Below the pieces are notes generated by a model. The model was given only the letters and a program-made list of their open reading frames with translations, had not been told where the DNA came from and did not search any database. The position numbers and the translations under genes were made by a program. 64,000 nucleotides of DNA from Bradyrhizobium sp. WSM471 (lineage in GTDB: Bacteria > Pseudomonadota > Alphaproteobacteria > Rhizobiales > Xanthobacteraceae). Positions within the stretch are counted from its first letter, which is position 1. Every line of letters begins with the position of its first letter. The stretch covers positions 4,278,001-4,342,000 of the forward strand of contig NZ_CM001442.1 of the NCBI RefSeq assembly GCF_000244915.1. Direction: 5' to 3'. This document shows positions 53,952 through 61,516 of this stretch, piece after piece.

Positions 53952-56192
53952 TTGCAGAGCAGCGGCGCCGGCGCGCGCGCGTTCCAGAACGCGCGATTGC
54001 AGAAGAAATTGAAGAAGCAGGCGGACGCGATCATTTCGACCGCGAATACGGCCTATGGCCAGGGCCGGTATGCGGAGACCGAGGCGCTCTGCCGCCAGAT
54101 CCTGAATGAACTTCCGGAGCATTTCGGCGCCTTGCACCTGCTTGGCTTGGGCGCATTCGCGAGCCGACAGTTCGAGGTAGCGAAACAGGCACTCAAATAT
54201 GCTGTAACGGTCGACCCACGCTCGGCACAGGCATTTTCCGATTTGGGAGCCACGCATTTCGCACTTGGGGAATATGAGGACGCGCGTACGTCCCTGGAGC
54301 GGGCCATCGCGTTGAAGCCGAGCTTCCCGATGGCCTTGGCCAACCTCGGCAATACCTTTTTGCACCTGGAGCGCGTCGAGCAGGCTATCGAAATGTACGA
54401 TCGCGCGATCGGGCTGAAGCCCGATCATGCCGATGCGCTCTGCAATCGCGGCCTGGCAGAGCTTGCGCTGCGCCAGCTTGATCGCGCTAAACAGAGCTTC
54501 GAGCGCGCACTGTTGTTTCAGCCGCGAAACGTGGAAGCGCTCGTCGGCAAAGGTTTGGTCAATATCGAGCTCAAGAACTTCGACGAGGCCAAAGGCGCGC
54601 TGGAAGCGGCGCTCGCGATCAGGCCAGGCTCGGCGAAAATCCTGGCGAACCGTGGACGGCTCAATCTTGAGACGTCGAGGTTGGAACAGGCGGCGGCGGA
54701 TTTTGACGCCGCCCTTGCGCTTGCGCCCAAACTCGAGGTTGCTTTGCAGGGGAAGGCACAGGTCTCGCTCGCCATGGGAAATACGGCGCAAGCGATTCTG
54801 GCCTGCACCACGTTGCTGGAGGAATATCCACGCTCCGCGATTGCGATGGCGCTGCTGAGCGCTTGTTTTGCAAACCAGGGAGAGATCGCATCGGCGGTCG
54901 AGCTTCTCGATGCGGCGCTGGCCATTGTGCCGGATGCCGCGTTGATCGGGCGGAAGATCTTCTTCCTCGACTATCTCTCCGACGCCGATTTCGCGGTTCA
55001 GCAGGCCGCACGAAAGCAGTGGTGGGACGCGATCGGCTCGAAGCTGCCGCGAAGGACTCTTGCCCCGCGGCAGCGCGATCCCGACAGGCGGATCGTGGTT
55101 GGCTATGTTGCTGCCGAGTTTTGGTACCACTCGGCAGCGTTCGCCCTGTTGCCGGTGCTGCGCCATCATGATCACGCCAGGTTCGAGATCGTCTGCTATT
55201 CGTGTTCGCCGGTAAGAGATGAGATGACGGACGAGTTCAAGTCGATGGCGGACGTCTGGGTCGACGCCTGGCAGCTTTCGGATGACGAGCTGGCCGATCG
55301 CATTCAGGCCGACAAGGTCGATATCCTGATCGACGTGTCCGGGCACACGACCGGCAACAGGCTCCATGTCTTCGCTCGCAAGCCGGCCCCGATCCAGGTC
55401 TCCGGGTTTGGTCACGCCACGGGCACGGGCCTTCAGACCATGGACTACGTGCTCGCGGATCCCGTCTTCATTCCGCAATCGGCGCGCCATCTGCTGGCTG
55501 AAAAGGTCTACGACCTGCCGTGCCTGATCACGATCGATCCCATTTTGGATCTACCTGCATCGGAGCCGCCCATGCTCCGCAACGGCCATGTGACCTTCGG
55601 CGTGTTCAACCGCATCTACAAGATCTCGGACGAGGCCATCCGCGTGTGGTCGAAAGTGATGCGCGAGGTGGCGGGTTCGAAGATCATCATCAAGCATACC
55701 CTGCTTGACGATCCCATGCTGCGCGACAATTTGGTCGCGCGGTTCGTGGCAAATGGCGTTGCCGAGGAGAATGTCACCTGCCTGGGCTCGACGCCGCGCC
55801 ACGAGCACCTGCTGGCGTTTGCGAACATCGACATATCGCTCGACACGTTCCCGCAAAACGGCGGCGTCAGCACCTGGGAATCGCTCTATGCGGGTGTTCC
55901 GGTCGTGGCCAAGCTCGGCAACGGCGCCTCATCGCGTGCCGGCGGTTCGATCGTGGCTGCTGTCGGTCTCGACGACTGGGTCGCCGAGGATGACGAGGGC
56001 TATGTCGCGATCGCCTGCAAATATGCCGCGCAGCCGGAGCATCTGGCCAAGTTGCGCGCGGAGTTGCCGGCCCGGATCGCAACGTCCCCCGCCGGCAATG
56101 TCGAGACCTACACGCGCGAGGTCGAAGCGGCATACCGCCAGTTCTGGCGCGACTATTGTGCTGCGGCCCGGGAAGGCGGCGAGGGCGCCTGA
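53952..56192 (+). CDS. TPR plus GT41 protein, copy 3
   Basis: The protein has 746 residues from a TTG start. The TPR half is diverged from copy 1, whereas the catalytic half is almost the same at both protein and DNA level (see findings). The N-terminal 25 residues (LQSSGAGARAFQNARLQKKL) are conserved in all three. It is 112 bases after copy 2, with the same leader. Confidence 0.9.
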   Translation: MQSSGAGARAFQNARLQKKLKKQADAIISTANTAYGQGRYAETEALCRQILNELPEHFGALHLLGLGAFASRQFEVAKQALKYAVTVDPRSAQAFSDLGATHFALGEYEDARTSLERAIALKPSFPMALANLGNTFLHLERVEQAIEMYDRAIGLKPDHADALCNRGLAELALRQLDRAKQSFERALLFQPRNVEALVGKGLVNIELKNFDEAKGALEAALAIRPGSAKILANRGRLNLETSRLEQAAADFDAALALAPKLEVALQGKAQVSLAMGNTAQAILACTTLLEEYPRSAIAMALLSACFANQGEIASAVELLDAALAIVPDAALIGRKIFFLDYLSDADFAVQQAARKQWWDAIGSKLPRRTLAPRQRDPDRRIVVGYVAAEFWYHSAAFALLPVLRHHDHARFEIVCYSCSPVRDEMTDEFKSMADVWVDAWQLSDDELADRIQADKVDILIDVSGHTTGNRLHVFARKPAPIQVSGFGHATGTGLQTMDYVLADPVFIPQSARHLLAEKVYDLPCLITIDPILDLPASEPPMLRNGHVTFGVFNRIYKISDEAIRVWSKVMREVAGSKIIIKHTLLDDPMLRDNLVARFVANGVAEENVTCLGSTPRHEHLLAFANIDISLDTFPQNGGVSTWESLYAGVPVVAKLGNGASSRAGGSIVAAVGLDDWVAEDDEGYVAIACKYAAQPEHLAKLRAELPARIATSPAGNVETYTREVEAAYRQFWRDYCAAAREGGEGA

Positions 56193-56320
56193 CTCTGCCT
56201 GCAGGCCCCAAATTGCGAAGGTCAGGTTAGTTCTCCGGAAACCATGCGCCGACGCGCGACCGTGCCGGTTCATGGCTCCGAAAGCTATGTCTGGGCATAT
56301 GCACCAAAAAGGGTGCGCCA

Positions 56321-56854
56321 ATGCTCGGTTTCGTCTTCGGCTTGAACGCCCGGCTCGGGCGATTGCATTTTGTCCTCGCCACGGTCGCGCTTGCGATCGT
56401 GATGACGGCGATCTGCTTTGCAATCGCAATGGCCGTGCTGAACAACACCTCGCCCGGCGCGATCCGGCCCGAAGACCTAACCAAGGGCTGGGCGATGATC
56501 GCCGCCATCGTCTTCTTTGGAGTTGCGACCTTCACGCTGCAATCAATGCGCATCCGCGACATCGGCTGGGATCCGGTCTGCGTGGTGCCTGCCTGGTTCG
56601 CGCTCATGATCGTCGACCATGTCGTCGCGGGCCGGTTTCCGGCTTGGGCGATCGGGCAGGAGCACCAGGCAACGGCGGTCGGCGCGCTCGTCAACCTCGC
56701 GCTGATGCTCGCGCTCGTGTTCTGGCCGAGCGGCGACAGCGAAGGCTCCTACAGCGCTCCCCTCCCGCCGCGCACGCGCGCGAACAAGCCTTCGCTATCG
56801 AACGAGCGCCTCGCGCGGGTGTCGCAGGGAACGTCGCGGCCGACCTGGGGCTAG
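56321..56854 (+). CDS. DUF805 membrane protein
   Basis: The protein has 177 residues and four helices. It opens FGLNARLGRLHFVLATVALA and continues RIRDIGWDPVCVVPAW, the DUF805 pattern (a small inner-membrane family of unknown function). Its stop overlaps the cysK stop on the other strand by three bases (56852-56854 against 56851-56853). Confidence 0.82.
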   Translation: MLGFVFGLNARLGRLHFVLATVALAIVMTAICFAIAMAVLNNTSPGAIRPEDLTKGWAMIAAIVFFGVATFTLQSMRIRDIGWDPVCVVPAWFALMIVDHVVAGRFPAWAIGQEHQATAVGALVNLALMLALVFWPSGDSEGSYSAPLPPRTRANKPSLSNERLARVSQGTSRPTWG

Positions 56855-57885
56855 ACGAACGGCAGCTTGATGTTGCTGCGCTTCTCCAGCCATTCCGGCA
56901 CGGGAAGGCTCTTGGCGCGCATGAAGTCGGCGTTGAACAGCTTCGACTGGTAACGGCTGCCGGAATCGCAGAGCACGGTGACGATTGTCTTGCCGGGCCC
57001 GAGCTGTTTTGCGAGACGCATCGCGCCGGCAACGTTGATGCCGGTCGAGCCGCCGAGGCACAGGCCTTCGTGCTGCAGTAATTCGTAGATCACCGTGACC
57101 GCCTCGGCATCGGGAATGAGATAGGCGTCATCGACCTTCGCGCTCTCGACGATTGCGGTCGCCCGGTTGAGGCCGATGCCCTCGGTGATCGAGCCGCCCG
57201 GCGTCGCCTTGGCATCGCCCGTTCTGAAATATTCATACATGCCGGCGCCGTGCGGGTCGGCGCAGGCGATCCTGATGTCCTTGCGCTTCTCTTTCAGGAA
57301 GCGGCTGGTGCCGGCCAGCGTGCCGCCGCTGCCGACGGAGCAGACGAAACCGTCGATCTTGCCGCCGGTCTGCTCCCAGATCTCGGGACCTGTGGATTCG
57401 TAATGCGCCTTCGCATTATCGAGGTTGTTCCACTGGTCGGCGAACAGCACGCCGTTCGGCTCCGTCTTGCGCAGCTCGTCGGCAAGACGACGGCCGACAT
57501 GCTGGTAATTGTTCGGATTGGAGTAGGGCAGGGCCGGTGATTCCAGCAGCTCGGCGCCGCACAGTTTCAGAAAATCCTTCTTCTCCTGGCTCTGCGTCTC
57601 CGGGATGACGATCAGCGTGCGGTAGCCGCGCGCGCTGGCCACGACAGCAAGACCGATGCCGGTATTGCCGGCGGTCGATTCCACCACGAGACCGCCGGGC
57701 TTGAGCTCGCCGCGCTTCTCGGCCTCCAGGATCATCCATTTGCCGGCGCGATCCTTCACCGACTGGCCGGGATTCATGAACTCGGCCTTGCCCAGGATGG
57801 TGCAGCCGGTCAGTTCGGAAGCGCGCTTGAGCTTGATCAGCGGGGTGTTGCCGATGGCTTCGACAACGTCGTTTTTGATGGTCAT
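56851..57885 (-). CDS. cysK: Cysteine synthase A
   Basis: The protein has 344 residues. It makes cysteine from O-acetylserine and sulphide. NPGQSVKDRAG carries the PLP lysine, and STAGNTGIGLAVVASARGY binds the substrate carboxylate, with SVGSGGTLAGTSRFL for the PLP phosphate. The C-terminus is about 20 residues longer than E. coli CysK. The ATG at 57885 is the family start; a TTG at 57906 would add seven residues. Together with metC it gives two sulphur amino-acid genes in the region. Confidence 0.9.
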   Translation of the reverse strand: MTIKNDVVEAIGNTPLIKLKRASELTGCTILGKAEFMNPGQSVKDRAGKWMILEAEKRGELKPGGLVVESTAGNTGIGLAVVASARGYRTLIVIPETQSQEKKDFLKLCGAELLESPALPYSNPNNYQHVGRRLADELRKTEPNGVLFADQWNNLDNAKAHYESTGPEIWEQTGGKIDGFVCSVGSGGTLAGTSRFLKEKRKDIRIACADPHGAGMYEYFRTGDAKATPGGSITEGIGLNRATAIVESAKVDDAYLIPDAEAVTVIYELLQHEGLCLGGSTGINVAGAMRLAKQLGPGKTIVTVLCDSGSRYQSKLFNADFMRAKSLPVPEWLEKRSNIKLPFV

Positions 57886-58614
57886 GTCAGGGGAAATCAC
57901 TGGCAAAGGGGTTGATCAGGTTGGCCAGAACCTAGTGCTTGGGCGGCCAAAGGGGAAGGCTTTTGCGCTGCGGCGAAACCGGTGAAAAAATGCCCGGAAA
58001 CAGTGAAAATTTGGAAGGAGAGATCGCCGATGCTGCTGCTGTGCTACGCCGCGGGATATCGGTAGGAGGATGTGGCCGGCCGCCGCCAAAACATGGAAGA
58101 TAAGGGTCGTTGCTCACACCCCTTCGCCATGTGAGGCGTCGCCATCGAAGAGTGCGGGTGATACGCGGAAGGCGGTCAACATATCGGCACGACCCGCCTA
58201 TTCGTTTCCGACAATGGACGACCTCGCGAGAGTGGCCGGCCCGGTTTCAAGACCGGACTGAAGCCGCATCGCGAGCGGTGCAGGCGGGTCGAAGGGACTG
58301 GCGTCGGTGTGGCGGCAATATCACATGAAATCTTGGTAAGCTTGAACGCACTCTGGAATGGCCCTGAAATTCAAGAAACGCCTGTGGGACAGCACCCTTT
58401 TGTATTTTCTCGGTTCTAAGATCGTCGTGCTTTGGCGGGCATCTCGCAACTGCGGGACTGTCCCGCAGTTCCGCGCCCCGCTATTGTGGCCGCCAGGTTC
58501 CGCAGAAAGCATCACCTCCGTGAACGAGTTGTCCAAAGCCTCCCGACGGCCGCGCCGCGAATCGGTTACTCCGGCTGCACGATGGCGGCTCGATCTGCCC
58601 GGCGGGGGGTGTGT
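57886..58614. other. 729-base intergenic region before the RND operon
   Basis: No established gene is seen. It contains a tiny frame 58030-58065 (MLLLCYAAGYR) with a GGAAGGAGAGA ribosome site, whose TAG lies in an AGGAGG that precedes a second, 63-residue frame at 58070-58261 with no recognisable product; and a perfect palindrome at 58448-58470. Composition is less GC-skewed than the flanking genes. Confidence 0.4.
58448..58470. promoter_or_regulatory. Perfect 10-base inverted repeat, possible operator
   Basis: AACTGCGGGA-CTG-TCCCGCAGTT. No T run follows, so it is not an obvious terminator. It lies 145 bases before the RND operon and could bind a TetR- or MarR-type repressor, though no regulator gene is adjacent. 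Confidence 0.4.
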
Positions 58615-60093
58615 GTGACACAGGATGTTCCTGCGATCGCCGTGCGGCGGTCTCCAGGCGCCACGACCCGGACGCGACGTGCGGCGCGCTGGCTTGCGGT
58701 CGCTGGCCTAGCCGCCGGCTCGGGCGCTTGCGTGTTGACGCAGGATCTTCCTGATCCAGCTCTCGATGTTCCCACACAGTACAAGTACGCGGGCAAGGCG
58801 GATGCGCCGCCGTCGCTGGACTGGTGGCGCAGCTTCCGCTCCGCGGAGCTGACACAGCTGGTGGAAGAGGCGCACACCGTCAACCTCGACATTGCCGCCG
58901 CCGTCTCGCGCATCGTCCAGGCCGACGCCCAGGCGCGGCAGGCGGGTGCGGCGCTGCTGCCGAGCCTTTCCGGTACCGGGCAGGAGGCCTATTCACGCAC
59001 CTCCGGCTCCTCGGCCTCGGGGCTCACCAATGGCGGCCGTGAGGTCGTCAACTACCAGGCTTCGCTGAGCGCGAGCTACCAGCTCGATTTCTGGGGCCAA
59101 AATCGCGACGCCTTGCAAACGGCGGAAGAGACGGCAAATGCCAACCGCTTCGATCGCGACGTCGTTGCGCTGACGACGCTTGCAGGCGTCGCTAACGCGT
59201 ATTTCCAGGTACTGGCCTCACAGGATCGCATCCGGACCTCACAGCGCAACATCGCGAGTGCGCAACGCATCCTCGATGCCGTCAGGGAACGGCGCAAGGC
59301 CGGCACCGGCACCGACCTCGACGTCGCCCAGCAGGAGAGCGTGCTCGCAAACCAGAAGGCCCTTGTGCCGCCGCTGCGCCAGACGCTCGACCAGAACGTC
59401 AATGCGCTTGCAGTCCTGGTGTCGCGGCCGCCGGAGAGCGTGCGCGTGCTCGGCGGCTCGCTGAACCGGATCGCGATTCCCCGCGTGACGCCGGGCCTGC
59501 CGTCGGAGCTCCTGACGCAGCGGCCCGACATTCGCCGGCAGGAGGCGCAACTTGCTTCTGCCACTGCGAACGTCGGCAATGCCCGCGCACAGTTCTTTCC
59601 GACGATCCAGCTGACCGGCAATGGCGGCTATCAGAGCTCAGCCCTGGTCTCGCTGTTCCAGCCGCACGCGGCCTTCTTCCAGCTCGTCGGCAGCGCAACG
59701 CAGCCGATCTTCGACGGCGGCAGGATCCTCGGCAATTTCGAATTCGCCAAGGCGCGACAGGACGAATTGCTGCAGACCTACCGCAAGACCATCATCCAGT
59801 CTTTTGCCGATGTCGACAATGCGCTGTTCTCGATCAAGCAGACCACGATCAGGCTGCAATTGCAGCGTGACGTTCTCAATGCCTCCCGCCGCGCATTCGA
59901 TCTCTCCGAGCAGCAATTGCGCGCCGGGACCGCCGACATCGTCACCGTGCTCAATACGCAACTGACCCTGTTCCAGGCGGAAGACGCGCTGTTGCAGGCG
60001 CAACTTGGCCGCCTTCTTGCTATCGTCAGCCTGTATCAGGCGCTCGGCGGCGGCTGGGAGCCGAGGATGGAGAAGCCGGTCAATGCTCTTTAA
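58615..60093 (+). CDS. RND efflux outer-membrane lipoprotein (NodT/TolC family)
   Basis: The protein has 492 residues from GTG 58615. It is an outer-membrane channel. The signal peptide ends in a lipobox (AAGSGAC, residue about 36), and two OEP repeats follow (for example LDWWRSFRSAELTQLVEEAH). The start is uncertain: GTG 58615 has GGGGGG upstream, and ATG 58582 is an alternative; the long frame from 58432 reads through the palindrome. It overlaps the next gene by 11 bases. Confidence 0.88.
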   Translation: MTQDVPAIAVRRSPGATTRTRRAARWLAVAGLAAGSGACVLTQDLPDPALDVPTQYKYAGKADAPPSLDWWRSFRSAELTQLVEEAHTVNLDIAAAVSRIVQADAQARQAGAALLPSLSGTGQEAYSRTSGSSASGLTNGGREVVNYQASLSASYQLDFWGQNRDALQTAEETANANRFDRDVVALTTLAGVANAYFQVLASQDRIRTSQRNIASAQRILDAVRERRKAGTGTDLDVAQQESVLANQKALVPPLRQTLDQNVNALAVLVSRPPESVRVLGGSLNRIAIPRVTPGLPSELLTQRPDIRRQEAQLASATANVGNARAQFFPTIQLTGNGGYQSSALVSLFQPHAAFFQLVGSATQPIFDGGRILGNFEFAKARQDELLQTYRKTIIQSFADVDNALFSIKQTTIRLQLQRDVLNASRRAFDLSEQQLRAGTADIVTVLNTQLTLFQAEDALLQAQLGRLLAIVSLYQALGGGWEPRMEKPVNAL

Positions 60094-61480
60094 GCCGGAT
60101 ACCAAGCAAGGCGCGGATGAGGGGACGGCGAAGAAGTCGCGCGGGCGCGGCTTCGTCATGACCCTGATCACGTTGGCGATCCTCGGCGGGCTTGGCTACT
60201 ACGGCTGGACCACCTGGCACCAGCAGCCGCAGCAGGCGAACGGCCGCAACCAGCGGCCCGATCTGCCGGTGCCGGTGCTGGCGGCGACGCCCCGCATCCA
60301 GGACGTCCCCGTTTATCTCGACGGCGTCGGCGCGATCCGCGCACTCAATACCGTGACCGTCCGCTCGCAGGTCGACGGCAAGCTGATCGCGGTCAATTTC
60401 ACCGAAGGACAGGACGTCAAGAAAGGCGACGTGGTCGGCGAGATCGACCCGGCGCTCTACCAGGCGACTTACGATCAGGCCGTCGCCAAGAAGGCGCAGG
60501 ACCAGGCCCAGCTCGCCAACCAGCGTATCGATCTCACGCGCTACGAGCAGCTCGCGGCGTCCAATGCCGGATCCAAGCAGCAGGCCGACACCCAGCGCGC
60601 GCTGGTCGCGCAGACCGAGGCCCTGGTGAAGGCCGACCAGGCCGCGATCGACAATGCGGCGGCGACGCTGAGCTACACCAAGATCGTGGCGCCGATCTCG
60701 GGCCGCGCCGGCCTGCGCCAGGTCGATCAGGGCAACATCATTCATGCCTCCGACACCACTGGCCTCGTGGTGATCACGCAATTGCAGCCGATCGCGGTGT
60801 GGTTCAGCCTGCCGCAGCAGCAGATCATGCGGGTCAATGCCGCCGCGTCGAAAGGCACGCTCGCCGTCGACGTGTTCGGCAATGACGGCCTCACCGTGAT
60901 CGACACCGGCAAGCTCACCGGCATCGACAACCAGGTCGACCAGACCACCGGTACGCTGAGGCTCAAGGCTGAATTCCCCAACGCCAATTACCAGCTCTGG
61001 CCCGGCCAGTTCGTCAATGTCCGCCTCAAGGTCGAGACCTTGACGCAGGCACTGGTGGTGCCGACCTCGGCCGTGCAGCGCGGACCGATCGGCACCTTCA
61101 GCTATGTCATCGGCGAGGATAACGTGGTCGCGGCCAAGCCTGTGACCGTGACGCAGCAGAACGAGCATGACGCCGTCATCGCCAGCGGCCTGTCGGCGAC
61201 CGACAAGGTCGTCACGACGGGCTTTGCCAATCTGTCCGATGGCTCCAAGGTGGTCATCGGCCGCGACGACCAGACGCCGTCGGCCGATCTCGCGCCACGC
61301 AAGCGCTCGCGCGGGCCGGATGGTCAGAAAAAGGATGGCGCCAAAGACGGCCAGAAGGACGGACAAGGCAAGGACGGCGAGTTCCGCGCCAAACGCAAGA
61401 GCAGCGAAGGCGACCAGAAGGGCCAGACCGGACCGGCACCAGGGCCGGGAGCATCGGGAAGTGGAGCCAAGCAGCCATGA
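60083..61480 (+). CDS. RND efflux periplasmic adaptor (MdtA-like)
   Basis: The protein has 465 residues. An N-terminal membrane helix (about 26-44) is followed by the lipoyl/hairpin and beta-barrel domains (VRSQVDGKLIAVNFTEGQDV, KKGDVVGEIDPALY). The C-terminal 80 residues are a Lys/Gly/Asp-rich disordered tail (DGQKKDGAKDGQKDGQGKDG), absent in most adaptors. The ATG at 60083 lies inside the upstream gene, so the two are coupled. Confidence 0.88.
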   Translation: MLFKPDTKQGADEGTAKKSRGRGFVMTLITLAILGGLGYYGWTTWHQQPQQANGRNQRPDLPVPVLAATPRIQDVPVYLDGVGAIRALNTVTVRSQVDGKLIAVNFTEGQDVKKGDVVGEIDPALYQATYDQAVAKKAQDQAQLANQRIDLTRYEQLAASNAGSKQQADTQRALVAQTEALVKADQAAIDNAAATLSYTKIVAPISGRAGLRQVDQGNIIHASDTTGLVVITQLQPIAVWFSLPQQQIMRVNAAASKGTLAVDVFGNDGLTVIDTGKLTGIDNQVDQTTGTLRLKAEFPNANYQLWPGQFVNVRLKVETLTQALVVPTSAVQRGPIGTFSYVIGEDNVVAAKPVTVTQQNEHDAVIASGLSATDKVVTTGFANLSDGSKVVIGRDDQTPSADLAPRKRSRGPDGQKKDGAKDGQKDGQGKDGEFRAKRKSSEGDQKGQTGPAPGPGASGSGAKQP

Positions 61481-61516
61481 TCCCGACAACAGCCGCCTGA
61501 GCGGCAGGCGCATCCC

